Shown: positions 16,781-25,583 of the stretch, one piece after another
Numbering within the stretch: the stretch's first letter is position 1
Layout of the letters: every line of letters starts with the position of its first letter
NCBI RefSeq assembly: GCF_028368935.1
Contig: NZ_JAQNDK010000004.1
Location: 1,364,001-1,428,000 of the forward strand
From: Sorangium aterium
Lineage (GTDB): Bacteria; Myxococcota_A; Polyangia; Polyangiales; Polyangiaceae
DNA: 64,000 nt
Direction of reading: 5' to 3'
Program-made: the position numbers and the translations under genes
Notes under the pieces: generated by a model
What the model was told of the DNA's origin: nothing
Databases searched by the model: none
The model's input: only the letters and a program-made list of their open reading frames with translations

Positions 16781-18268
16781 CTACTCGTCGTGAGCCTCGT
16801 GTTCCGATGCCTGGCTGTCCTCGGGCTTCGGCGTCGGCACGGCTCTCGGCGCGGCCGCGTAGAACGGCTCTGGTGCGCTCTTCACGCGAAGGAGCGTCGT
16901 GTTCTTGGCGGGGACGACGGCCGTGTACGCGTCCAGGGCGAGCTCGGTGCCCGGCTCGTTCGCGTGCAGCGTGGCCGTCACCTCGTAGAGGCCCTCGCGG
17001 TTGAACGTGTCGGTGGGGCAGATCTCCCGGAGGAGGAGCGAGACGTCGACCGATGCGCCGGGCTTCAGCGTCTTGAAGAGATCGCGCGGGACCGCCCCGG
17101 TCGGCGGCGCCGCCGCGCAGTTCGTCTCGCCGTTCGGGCCGGCGACGTGGAACTCGAACATCCGAGACCGGATGGCGACGGTCATGGGGCGCCTGCCAGC
17201 GTTCTTCGCGCTCACCCGGACGACGATCGAGCGAGGGCTCGCCGCGTCGGACCAGGGGTCGCTCGTGAGCTCCAGGCGAGGCGCATTGGCGTCCACGATC
17301 GGCTTGCCCCGCGGACCGGCGCCGCGGTCCTTGTCCGACGGAACCCGCTTTTCCGCGGCCTCGCCAGCTGAACTGTCCGCGGACGTCTGGGCCGCTTTGT
17401 CGTCCGTAGGCTGAGCGGCCTTGTCGCTCTGGGGCTGAGCGGCCTTGTCGTCCTGGGGCTGAGCTGTCGGGTCCGCCGGCGACGGCGTCTTGGCGTCGCC
17501 CGGGTGTTCCGTCTCCGTGGCCTCCTCGTGGGGCAGGCCGTAGCTCAGCACGACGGTGGGCCCCGCGAGGCCGGGCGCAGGGGCGAATGCCGGCGGATGG
17601 TCCGTCGACTCCGCAGCGAACGGAGCCGCCGGCGGCTTCTTCGACCACTTGGGCGGCGGACCCCAGCCATACCAGGCCTTCACCACCGACCCGCCGGCGA
17701 GCGCCGCCTCGTCCTTTCCGAAGCAGAGCAGGCGCGGATCGAAATGCTCCATGTACGACTGACCAGGCGCCAGGAGCAGCGCGCGCCGCTCCGGGAAGCC
17801 GCTCGGCTTGAGCCCCGCGGGCGCGGCGCAGCGAACCGTCTTCTTCGTGCGCTTGTTCAGCGTGTCGACCTCCAGGCGCAGCAGCCGCACGTCCGCCGGG
17901 ACGCGCATCGGCCGCTCCCCTTCGTTGTCGATCCGCAACGTCCATGGCCCGTGAGGCGACGGCGCGATGAGCCACAGGCGCGCCGGCGCAGGCGGCAGCG
18001 GCGGGGCTTCGGGCGCCTTCTTCTTCGCGCTCGTCTTGGGCGCACCGACGCTCGCCTTGGGCGCGGCGACCTTGCTCGCTGCGGGCGGCGGGGTCGCGCC
18101 TGCCTTCGGCCCCGCGGCGGGCACGGCGGAGCCCGGCCCCTCGGTCTGCTGCGCGGGGCTCGACTTCTCCTCCGCGAGCGCAGGGCTCGACGCGAGCCCC
18201 ATCACGGCCGCTGCAGTCGGAGCGATCGAGGTCAACAGACGGGCGATCCGGACGAGACGTATGCGCAT
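16781..18268 (-). CDS. secreted Ala/Pro-rich protein of unknown function
   Basis: 495 residues from ATG 18268, which begins a standard signal peptide (MRIRLVRIARLLTS then a hydrophobic stretch ending SSPALA); the frame upstream of it has only a TTG. After an Ala/Pro/Lys-rich linker, a first beta-rich region (about 100-230) reads LWLIAPSPHGPWTLRIDNEG. A degenerate repeat of the AAQPQxDK type (about 280-330) follows, then a second Ig-like beta region (about 340-465) with LELTSDPWSDAASPRSIVVR and GLYEVTATLHANEPGTE. The layout suggests two Ig-like or CARDB-like modules joined by low-complexity linkers, exported to periplasm or surface. I do not recognise a family. Confidence 0.65.
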   Translation of the reverse strand: MRIRLVRIARLLTSIAPTAAAVMGLASSPALAEEKSSPAQQTEGPGSAVPAAGPKAGATPPPAASKVAAPKASVGAPKTSAKKKAPEAPPLPPAPARLWLIAPSPHGPWTLRIDNEGERPMRVPADVRLLRLEVDTLNKRTKKTVRCAAPAGLKPSGFPERRALLLAPGQSYMEHFDPRLLCFGKDEAALAGGSVVKAWYGWGPPPKWSKKPPAAPFAAESTDHPPAFAPAPGLAGPTVVLSYGLPHEEATETEHPGDAKTPSPADPTAQPQDDKAAQPQSDKAAQPTDDKAAQTSADSSAGEAAEKRVPSDKDRGAGPRGKPIVDANAPRLELTSDPWSDAASPRSIVVRVSAKNAGRRPMTVAIRSRMFEFHVAGPNGETNCAAAPPTGAVPRDLFKTLKPGASVDVSLLLREICPTDTFNREGLYEVTATLHANEPGTELALDAYTAVVPAKNTTLLRVKSAPEPFYAAAPRAVPTPKPEDSQASEHEAHDE

Positions 18269-18390
18269 GGAGGATCCGTTCGGGAGCGAACGCTTCCGCT
18301 TTCTTTCCGGGGGCGTCAACCTTAGCGTAGCCAGCGAGCCTGGCCTCCTCCGGAGCGCCTGGGCGCTCTCCCATCGCTCGAAGCGTGGTC

Positions 18391-19143
18391 ATGCGCGGCC
18401 TCTACGCCATCGTCGACACCGACTCGCTCGCGCGCCGCGGGCTCGATCCTGCGGCGTTCGCCGAGGCCGTCCTCGACGCGCGCCCCGCGGCGATCCAGCT
18501 GCGCGACAAGCGGGGCGGCGCGGCCCAGACGCTCTCGCTCCTCCGCGCGATCCAGCCGCTGGCCGCGCGCGCGGGCGTGCCGTTGTTCGCGAACGACAGG
18601 GCGGATCTCGCGATCCTCGCCCGCTGCGACGGCGTGCACGTCGGCCAGGACGACCTCCCGGTAACCGCGGTTCGCAGGCTGGCGCAGCGCGCTTCCGTCC
18701 CGCTGCGCGTCGGGCTCTCCACCCACACGTCCGCCCAGATCGAGGCCGCGCTGCGGGTGTCGAGCGAGCTCCGCGATTCAAGCGATTCCGGCGATTCCCT
18801 CGATCGCGTCGACTACGTCGCCGTCGGGCCGATCTTCGCGACCTCGAGCAAGGAGCGGCCCGACGCCGTGGTCGGTATCGAGGGGCTCGCGTCGCTGCGC
18901 GCCCTGGTCGAGCGGGCGCGTCCCGGGCTGCCGGTCGTGGCGATCGGCGGCATCTCGCTGGAGAGGGCGGCCGAGGTGGGCGCGCACTGCTCCGCCGCCG
19001 CGATCATCGCCGCGCTGCTGCCGGATCAGGGCACGCCCGCGCCGCGCGCCCTCGAGGAGGTGAGCGCGCGGGCGCGGGCGCTCCAGGCGGCGCTCGCGCT
19101 GGCGGGCGCGCGCGCGGCGCCCGCGGACAGGGGCGCGCGATGA
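18391..19143 (+). CDS. thiE: thiamine-phosphate synthase
   Basis: 250 residues; ATG 18391 gives the typical MRGLYAIVD opening (a GTG two codons earlier is possible). ThiE joins HMP-pyrophosphate and thiazole-phosphate to thiamine phosphate. Seen: IQLRDKRGG (phosphate-binding Arg and Lys), PLFANDRADLA, GVHVGQDDLP, GLSTHT, DYVAVGPIFATSSK and the phosphate loop VVAIGGIS. An insertion reading SSELRDSSDSGDSLD (about 130-144), from a short GCGATTC-type DNA repeat, separates the helix after GLSTHT from the DYVAVGPIF strand, a known variable loop. No other thi gene and no recognisable TPP riboswitch is nearby. Overlaps the next gene by ATGA. Confidence 0.93.
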   Translation: MRGLYAIVDTDSLARRGLDPAAFAEAVLDARPAAIQLRDKRGGAAQTLSLLRAIQPLAARAGVPLFANDRADLAILARCDGVHVGQDDLPVTAVRRLAQRASVPLRVGLSTHTSAQIEAALRVSSELRDSSDSGDSLDRVDYVAVGPIFATSSKERPDAVVGIEGLASLRALVERARPGLPVVAIGGISLERAAEVGAHCSAAAIIAALLPDQGTPAPRALEEVSARARALQAALALAGARAAPADRGAR

Positions 19144-19745
19144 GCCTCACGCTGCTCGCGGCGGCCGCCGCGGCGGTGGCCGCGACCGTGGGCTACATGG
19201 CGTCGCGCCGCGAGCGGGAGGCGCCGGGAGGGAACGGCGGCGAGCGCGCGCGAGGCGCGCCGGCGGCGCCCCCGGGGGACGCGCCGTGGCACGAGCTGCC
19301 GCTCGCGCTCGGCGACGTGGTCCTCGCCGGGAGCGAGGAGCGCTGGCTCTCGGGCGCGATCGTCGCGCGCGAGCGGGGCGAGATCGTCGCCGCGGTGTTC
19401 CTCGCGCCCGAGGGCGGCGCGCACGGGGCGGTCGTGGCCTTCCCCGCGCCCCGGCGCGAGATCCTGTGGCTCGCGCCTGCGGCGGCCGACTCGCCGGACG
19501 AGCCGCCGGCGACGCTCGAGATCGCGGGCGCGACCATGCGGCGGCGGGCGCGGCTGCCGGCGGCGCTCGAGCGGTGCGGGCAGGGCGCGCCCTCCGTGGG
19601 CGACGCAGGGATCATCGCCCTCTACGAGGGCGCCGGGCACGACGCGGCCGTGGTGCTCGCCAGCGAGGGGCGGATCCACGCGTGGGCCGGCCGGCGCGTC
19701 GAGGACGGCGGATACGACCGGCTGGGCGGAGGGGGCGAGGGCTGA
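19140..19745 (+). CDS. single-pass membrane-anchored protein of unknown function
   Basis: 201 residues, ATG overlapping the thiE stop. Residues 2-20 (SLTLLAAAAAAVAATVGYM) form one membrane helix followed by Arg/Glu, so the rest is probably cytosolic. A Gly/Ala/Pro-rich linker precedes a beta-rich domain of about 150 residues (LGDVVLAGSEERWLSGAIVA through ASEGRIHAWAGRR), somewhat reminiscent of DUF4178-like beta folds, though I cannot confirm that. Codon use matches the neighbours. Function unknown; the overlap with thiE may be merely positional. Confidence 0.6.
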   Translation: MSLTLLAAAAAAVAATVGYMASRREREAPGGNGGERARGAPAAPPGDAPWHELPLALGDVVLAGSEERWLSGAIVARERGEIVAAVFLAPEGGAHGAVVAFPAPRREILWLAPAAADSPDEPPATLEIAGATMRRRARLPAALERCGQGAPSVGDAGIIALYEGAGHDAAVVLASEGRIHAWAGRRVEDGGYDRLGGGGEG

Positions 19746-19793
19746 CGCCGGCCTGCGCGGCCTGCCAGGCATCGCAGCGTCGCGCGGCGCCTG

Positions 19794-20789
19794 TCAGCCG
19801 ACGACGCTGCGCAGCTCCGCGATCAGCGACGCCATCGCGAGGCTCGGCGAGGCGTTGCGCTCGAGCTGCGCCACGGCGCGGGAGACCGCCGCGTAACGCC
19901 GGGCCGACAGGCCTGCGCGGCGCGGATCGGACGCGACCGCGGCGCGGGCCTCGCGGGCGAGCGCGGCGTTCAGCGCGCGGAGGTCGTCCTTGAGGGCGCC
20001 CTTGTCGCGGTCGACCGACTCGGCGAACGCGACGGCGGGGCCGAGATCCCGGGCGGCCGCGGCGTCGAGGACACCCTTCACGAAGGCGTCGCGCGAGGCG
20101 GTCTGCTCCTCGTCCGCGAGATCGAGCGCCGTGGACGCGCTGCCGGCGGCGAGCTCGACGGCGAGGTCGTGCCGCCCCTCGGGCACGCCGCGATCGCGGA
20201 GGACGCGGCGGATGAGGGCCTCGGAGAGCGGGGCGAAGCGCACGGGCAGGGTGCGCGAGCGGATCGTGTTGAGCAGGCGGTCGCCGCGCGAGGTCAAGAG
20301 GATGAAGTGGGTGCCGGGCCGCGGCTCCTCGAGCGTCTTGAGGAACGCGTTGGCTGCGCCGACGCTGAGGTCCTCGGCGTCGCGGACGATGAACACCCGA
20401 GCGCGCCCCTCGTGGGGCGGGTAGGCGGCGTGGGCGAGCACGATGGATCGGACCTGGTCGACCGAGATCTCGGTCAGCTCGTCGCGGCTCCGGCCGATGA
20501 CGGCGGCGGGGTAGAAGTTCTTCGCGACGATCTGCACGTCGGGGTGGAGCGGCGCCGCGGGGCGCCCGTCGGAGCGCGCGGCCGCGCGCCGGCACGCGTC
20601 GCAGCGGCCGCAGCCGAGCGGGTCGCCCCCGGTGCAGACGAGCGCCTGGGAGAGGGCGACGGCCGCGAGCTCCTTGCCGACGCCCGGCGGGCCCTCGAAG
20701 CGGTAGGCGTGGTGCACGCGGCCCGCCTCGAGCGCGCGCACGAGCGTGCCGATCGCGGTGTCCTGGCCGAGGATGTGGGAGAACGGCAC
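19794..20789 (-). CDS. holB: DNA polymerase III delta-prime subunit
   Basis: 331 residues. It opens MPFSHILGQDTAIGTLVRAL, the classic AAA+ clamp-loader start. A P-loop GPPGVGKE near residue 33 carries Glu where an active ATPase has Thr/Ser, as in many delta-prime subunits that do not hydrolyse ATP. The zinc module is CTGGDPLGCGRCDAC; VFIVRDAEDLSVGAANAFLKTLEEP is the conserved sensor/SRC-like region, with Ser replaced by the GAA context, and LLTSRGDRLLNTIRSR carries sensor 1. It assembles with tau/gamma and delta to load the beta clamp. Transcribed convergently with the thiE pair. Confidence 0.92.
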   Translation of the reverse strand: MPFSHILGQDTAIGTLVRALEAGRVHHAYRFEGPPGVGKELAAVALSQALVCTGGDPLGCGRCDACRRAAARSDGRPAAPLHPDVQIVAKNFYPAAVIGRSRDELTEISVDQVRSIVLAHAAYPPHEGRARVFIVRDAEDLSVGAANAFLKTLEEPRPGTHFILLTSRGDRLLNTIRSRTLPVRFAPLSEALIRRVLRDRGVPEGRHDLAVELAAGSASTALDLADEEQTASRDAFVKGVLDAAAARDLGPAVAFAESVDRDKGALKDDLRALNAALAREARAAVASDPRRAGLSARRYAAVSRAVAQLERNASPSLAMASLIAELRSVVG

Positions 20790-20973
20790 GGCCCGCTATC
20801 TAGCACGACCGGGGGTCGACCTGGTCCCGCTCCGCGCCGCGCGCGGCCGCCCGGCGGCGGCGTCCTTACCTTCCCGCGCGCGGTGGCGTCCTCGTCATCG
20901 GCGGCGCCCGCTCGCGCCGCGATGTGGCGTCCTCGTCATCGTCATTGCGCGTGGCGGTGATAGGTTGCCGCGC

Positions 20974-22002
20974 ATGCGCGTCCTCGTGCTCGGCGGCACT
21001 CGATTCATGGGTCATTTCCTGGTCTATCGCCTGCTCGCGGCGGGCCACCAGATCACGCTGCTGAACCGCGGCGCGACGCCCGACACGTTCGGCGATCGGG
21101 TCGCGCGGGTCCGTTGCGATCGCGCGGCCGGCGATCTCGCGCAGGCGCTCGGAGGCCGCGAGTTCGACGCCGCGGTGGACTTCACCGCGTACACGGCCGC
21201 GGACGGCCGCGCGGCGGCCCAGGCGCTCGGCGGCGGGCGCGTCGGCCACTACGTGATGATCAGCACCGGCTCGGTGTACCTCGTCCGGGAGGCGTGCCCG
21301 CGGCCGTCACGCGAGCGCGACTACCACGGCCCCCTGCTCCCGGAGCCCGCGGGCGAAAAGGACCGCGAGGCGTGGTCTTACGGCATGAACAAGCGCGGCT
21401 GCGAGGAGGAGGTCGCCGCCGCCTGGCAGAGGGACCGCTTCCCCGCCACCGTCCTGCGCATCCCGATGGTGAACGGGGAGCGCGATCCCTACCGCCGCCT
21501 CGATCGGTACATCGTCCGCATGCTCGACGGCGGTCCGCTGCTCGTCCCGGACGGCGGCGGACACCCGGTGCGGCACGTCTACAGCGGCGACGTCGTGAGG
21601 GCGATCGTGAAGCTGCTCCTCGCGCCGTCGACCTTCGGCGAGGCGTACAACCTCTGCATGGACGAGACGCCGACGCTCCCCGAGCTGCTCGAGCTCATCG
21701 CCTCGCTGCTCGGCGCGCCGGCGCGGCTCGCGCCGATCCCGTCGGCGGCGCTCAGGGCCCGCGGCATCGATCCGGTCGCGATGTCGCCGTTCAGCGATCG
21801 CTGGATGTCGCTGCTGGATCCAGCGAAGGCAAAGGCGGAGCTCGGCTTCCAGCACACGCCGCTCCGGCGCTGGCTGGAGACGGTGATCACGTCGCTGCTC
21901 GCGAACCCGCCGTCCGAGCCGCCGGACGGCTACGAGAAGCGCGCCGAAGAGATCGCGCTCGCGGCGGAGCTCTCCGGCGCGGGGAGGGGTGGAGGGCGCT
22001 GA
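20974..22002 (+). CDS. NAD-dependent epimerase/dehydratase family protein
   Basis: 342 residues from ATG 20974 (MRVLVLGGTRFMGHFL); the longer open frame upstream has no ribosome site. Extended SDR Rossmann fold: GGTRFMG for NAD binding, AVDFTAYT, the ISTGSVY strand with Ser, and a Tyr-x-x-x-Lys-like catalytic motif in WSYGMNKRGCEE (Tyr-Gly-Met-Asn-Lys). C-terminal substrate-binding half: LRIPMVNGERDPYRRLD and HPVRHVYSGDVV. It resembles the reductase-like SDRs related to plant CSP41 and bacterial sugar epimerases. A TTGCCGCGC sequence rather than a clear ribosome site precedes the start. Substrate unknown. Confidence 0.85.
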   Translation: MRVLVLGGTRFMGHFLVYRLLAAGHQITLLNRGATPDTFGDRVARVRCDRAAGDLAQALGGREFDAAVDFTAYTAADGRAAAQALGGGRVGHYVMISTGSVYLVREACPRPSRERDYHGPLLPEPAGEKDREAWSYGMNKRGCEEEVAAAWQRDRFPATVLRIPMVNGERDPYRRLDRYIVRMLDGGPLLVPDGGGHPVRHVYSGDVVRAIVKLLLAPSTFGEAYNLCMDETPTLPELLELIASLLGAPARLAPIPSAALRARGIDPVAMSPFSDRWMSLLDPAKAKAELGFQHTPLRRWLETVITSLLANPPSEPPDGYEKRAEEIALAAELSGAGRGGGR

Positions 22003-22109
22003 CCCTGCGCGGGGCGCCCTCGCCCGCGGGGGGATAGAGAGGCAGGCGGGCGCTTTCGTTGAACCGGCGCCCGCCTTCTGCGAACCATCGGACGGAGGGA
22101 GATCTCGCG

Positions 22110-23618
22110 ATGCAGGATGTGCAACCCAAGCGGGTGCTGGCGGCCATCGACGCCTTCCTGAGCACGCCGCTCGACGCGGCGCTGTCGCGGCACCGTGAGG
22201 CCGATCCGGCCGAGCGCGCGCTCGCGCTGTTCCACGAGGTCGCCGCCGCTGTCCCTGCCTACCGCCGCTTCCTCGCGGAGCACGGCGTGGACCCGGCGGC
22301 GGTCCGGACGCCCGCGGATTTCGCGGCGTTGCCGGTGATCACGAAGCAGAACTACGTGCTCAGGCACCCCATCGCGGATCTGTGCCGCGGCGGGCGAATC
22401 GAGCCGTGCGACATGATCGCGGTCTCCTCGGGCTCGACGGGCAAGCCGACGTTCTGGCCGCGCTCCATCACGGACGAGCTCCCGGTCGCCAGGCGCTTCG
22501 AGCAGGTGTTCCACGATGGCTTCCGGGCCGACACGCGCCGCACGCTCGCCGTCGTGTGCTTCGCGCTCGGCTCGTGGGTCGGCGGGATGTACACCGCCGC
22601 GTGCTGCCGTCACCTGGCGGCGAAGGGGTATCCGATCACGGTCGTCACGCCGGGCAACAACAAGGACGAGATTTTCCGCGTCGTGCAGGATCTGGGGCCG
22701 GCGTTCGAGCAGGTCGTCCTGCTCGGTTATCCGCCGTTCCTGAAGGACGTCATCGACACGGGGCGGGCCCGGGGCGTCGACTGGGCACCTTTCCGGATCA
22801 AGCTCGTGATGGCCGGGGAGGTGTTCAGCGAGGAGTGGCGGACGCTGGTCGGCGAGCGCGTCGGGTCGACGTCGCCCTGCTACGACTCGGCTTCGCTGTA
22901 CGGGACGGCGGACGCCGGCGTGCTGGGCAACGAGACGCCGCTCAGCGTCGCGATCCGCCGGTTCCTCGCGCGGAGGCCGGACGCCGCGCGCGCGCTGTTC
23001 GGGCAGGACCGGCTCCCCACGCTCGTGCAGTACGACCCGGCGGAGCGGTTCTTCGAGCAGCGCGACGGGATGCTCCTCTTCTCGGGCGACAACGGCGTCC
23101 CGCTCGTCCGTTACGCGATCCTCGACAGCGGGGGCGTCACTCCACACGCGGAGATGATGGCGGCCCTGGCCGGCTTCGGCTTCGACCCGCGGCGGGAGCT
23201 CGACGGGGAGCGCGGGGCCCGGGAGCTCCCGTTCGTCCATGTGTTCGGGCGCTCGGATTTCACGGTGTCGTACTTCGGGGCGAACATCTATCCGGAGAAC
23301 GTGGTCGTGGGCATCGAGCAGCCCGGCGTGAAGGAGTGGGTGACCGGGAAGTTCGTGCTGGAGGTCCGCGAGGGCGCGGACAGAGATGTGGTCCTCTCGG
23401 TGGTTGTGGAGCTCGCGCCGGGAGAAGGGGAGAGCGAGGCGCGGCGCGAGGCGGCGGAGCGGTCGATCGAGGAGCACCTCGTCCGGCTGAACAGCGAGTT
23501 CAGGAACTACGTGCCGGCAGGGAAGCGAGCGCCGCGGGTGACGCTGCGGGCGGCGGGGGATCCGGAGTACTTCCCGCTCGGGGTGAAGCACCGGTATACG
23601 CGCAAGCAGGGTGGGTGA
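22110..23618 (+). CDS. phenylacetate-CoA ligase-like adenylating enzyme
   Basis: 502 residues from ATG 22110, preceded by GGAGGGAG. ANL-superfamily enzyme of the PaaK type: the phosphate-binding loop VSSGSTGKPTFWPRS, GSWVGGMYTA, the YDSASLYGTADAG acyl/adenylate region, and a C-terminal subdomain ending LGVKHRYTRKQ, with the Lys-containing motif expected for thioester formation. Such enzymes activate aryl or fatty acids as CoA thioesters with ATP. It stands alone without phenylacetate-pathway neighbours, so the substrate may be another carboxylic acid, perhaps in secondary metabolism. Convergent with the next gene. Confidence 0.87.
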   Translation: MQDVQPKRVLAAIDAFLSTPLDAALSRHREADPAERALALFHEVAAAVPAYRRFLAEHGVDPAAVRTPADFAALPVITKQNYVLRHPIADLCRGGRIEPCDMIAVSSGSTGKPTFWPRSITDELPVARRFEQVFHDGFRADTRRTLAVVCFALGSWVGGMYTAACCRHLAAKGYPITVVTPGNNKDEIFRVVQDLGPAFEQVVLLGYPPFLKDVIDTGRARGVDWAPFRIKLVMAGEVFSEEWRTLVGERVGSTSPCYDSASLYGTADAGVLGNETPLSVAIRRFLARRPDAARALFGQDRLPTLVQYDPAERFFEQRDGMLLFSGDNGVPLVRYAILDSGGVTPHAEMMAALAGFGFDPRRELDGERGARELPFVHVFGRSDFTVSYFGANIYPENVVVGIEQPGVKEWVTGKFVLEVREGADRDVVLSVVVELAPGEGESEARREAAERSIEEHLVRLNSEFRNYVPAGKRAPRVTLRAAGDPEYFPLGVKHRYTRKQGG

Positions 23619-23832
23619 CGGCATCTGCGTTCGACGCGCCCTACGTCATTCTCTGGACGATTCTTGCCCTGTGCCTGCGCTCGCTGGGCCTGGCAGCCCG
23701 GCCGTGGCTGGGGCCATGTTTCATGGCAAGGCCGTGTAACCGAGCGCGGACGTCGACGGCGGTCACTCGGCCATGTGCATGTGGACGATAGGGGTGAATC
23801 GCGGTCAACGCCGATGGGGAGAAGAGGCAGAT

Positions 23833-25365
23833 TCACGGCTCGTCGTCTATGATCTCGGCCTCGTCCAACGGATCGAGCTCCGCGCCGTCCTCGTCCGTGG
23901 GCGGGGCCGGGGTGATGGAAGCCGCTTCCCAGAGCGCCCAACAGAAGGACGCCACGTCGGGGAATCGCTCCGAAGCCTCGAACTCGATCGCTCGCTCCAG
24001 CACCTTCCGCACCGCGTCGCTGCACGGCAGCCGCTCGAGCACCCGCCCCGGATACCGCATCATGATCGGCGGCAGCTCCGCCCCATAGAGGCAGAACACC
24101 GCCGTCATGCCGAGCCCGTACACGTCCGCGCGCGCGTCGGCGTCCTGCGGGCGGTGCATCAGCTCCGGCGCCGCATAGAGGAAGGTCCCCAGCGCGCCGC
24201 TCCTCGTGCCCCCCGTCGTGTCGCGCGCCCAGACCAGATCGAAGTCCGTGATCCGGGGCAGCCCCTCTCCGTCGAGCAGGATGTTCGCCGGCTTCACGTC
24301 CCGGTGCACGAGCCCCCGCTCATGAGCGAACGAGATCGCCTCTCCAGCGCTGAGCAGCATCGGGATCACCCGCTCTGCTGGCAGCCGCTTCCCGATGACC
24401 GCGCTGTGCACGTCCTCGCCATGGACGAGCTCCATCACGAAGTAATGCCAGCCGCTGTCCTCGCCCTTGGGATCGAGCATGCGCACCACGCCGGGGTGGT
24501 CGAGCTCCGCCATCGCGCGCGCTCCCCGGAAGAACCGCTCCCGCCGGCTCTCGTCGCCCGCCAGGTTCGGGTGCAGCACCTTGATCGCGACGGGCAGGTC
24601 GCCCCGCCCCGCGTCGAGCGCGCGCCACACGGTCGCGAACCCGCCGCGCCCGACCCGTTCCAGCAGCAGGTACCGGCCGTCGCTCAGCTCCTCGCCGACG
24701 TGGAGCTGGCCGCCTTCCCTGCGCTTGCGCCGGAGGTCGACGATCTCCCGGTCCACCTGCTCGGTGCTCGCGCCGACGGCCCTCAGCCTCGCCTGCCGCT
24801 TCCGCGCGGCGGCGATCTGCCTGTCGACATCGCGGATCGCCTCGTCTGCTTCGCGCAGGCTCATGCCGAGCGCGCCGGGCAGCGCGGTTGCGCCGGCGAG
24901 CGCCGCCTTCGGCCGCGCGCTCGCGGCGGCTTCCTCCACCCCCGCGCGGATGCCCTGTACAACCTCCCTCCACGCTTCATCCGGATTGGCCCAGCTCGCC
25001 ACCGCGGTTCCATCGCGAGGCAGCGCCTGGAGCTCCGCCAGCGGAGTGCCCTCCAGGTCGCACGCGCGCACCAGGATGGGCACCACGCGCGCCTCCCCGC
25101 TGCGATGCCGCTCCAGCGCTCGCCCGAGCTCGCGCTCGTAGCAGCTGTCCGAGGCGAGGAACGCCTCGCTCACCAGCAGCAGCACCACCTCGGCGGAGGA
25201 GAGCTCCGCCGCGATCGACTCGTCGCGCCTCGCGCCTGGGCCGATCCGGCCGCGGTGCCACGTGCTCACCAGGCCCTGCCGCTTGAGGGAGGCGAGGTGC
25301 GCCTCGAGCGCCTCGAGGTGCGACCGATCCGCGGGGGCGTAGGAGATGAAGACGTGGGCCGCCAT
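23833..25365 (-). CDS. TIR domain-Ser/Thr protein kinase fusion
   Basis: 510 residues from ATG 25365 (MAAHVFISYAPADR). Residues 1-140 are a TIR domain: FISYAPADRSHLEALEAHL, VVLLLVSEAFLASDSCYERE with Glu79 at the NADase glutamate position, and a TAVASWANPDEAWREV end. Residues about 168-215 are a coiled coil. Residues 225-480 are a Hanks-type kinase: glycine loop GRGGFATV 239-246, Lys262, catalytic loop HRDVKPAN 354-361, APE 399-401. The Mg-binding DFG is Asp374-Phe-Asp376 (DFD), which is unusual. The tail is acidic. No membrane segment. TIR proteins in bacteria act in NAD-depleting defence or as protein scaffolds; here a kinase may gate the TIR or vice versa. Confidence 0.93.
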   Translation of the reverse strand: MAAHVFISYAPADRSHLEALEAHLASLKRQGLVSTWHRGRIGPGARRDESIAAELSSAEVVLLLVSEAFLASDSCYERELGRALERHRSGEARVVPILVRACDLEGTPLAELQALPRDGTAVASWANPDEAWREVVQGIRAGVEEAAASARPKAALAGATALPGALGMSLREADEAIRDVDRQIAAARKRQARLRAVGASTEQVDREIVDLRRKRREGGQLHVGEELSDGRYLLLERVGRGGFATVWRALDAGRGDLPVAIKVLHPNLAGDESRRERFFRGARAMAELDHPGVVRMLDPKGEDSGWHYFVMELVHGEDVHSAVIGKRLPAERVIPMLLSAGEAISFAHERGLVHRDVKPANILLDGEGLPRITDFDLVWARDTTGGTRSGALGTFLYAAPELMHRPQDADARADVYGLGMTAVFCLYGAELPPIMMRYPGRVLERLPCSDAVRKVLERAIEFEASERFPDVASFCWALWEAASITPAPPTDEDGAELDPLDEAEIIDDEP

Positions 25366-25583
25366 GCGCAGGGGAGCGTCGCTGCGGCGGCGAGCTCGCT
25401 CGCGTCCCGGCCGCCCGCTCCGCGTCGACCAGGCTACCAGACGCGGCGCGGGCCCTCGACCCTCCGTGGATCCGCGCCGTCCGGGCCGTGGAAGCGGCCG
25501 GGGGGCTCCCCGGGGCGCGGGCGGTCGACCCGTGAGTCGAGATGCCCACGACGCCACCGCGGGGCCGCGCTCGTCGCGCTCGC

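Noticed and set aside
24320-24973. Alternative minus-strand frame inside the TIR-kinase gene
   Set aside because: Gly/Arg-rich off-frame translation of the kinase gene, whose motifs are all in the annotated frame.
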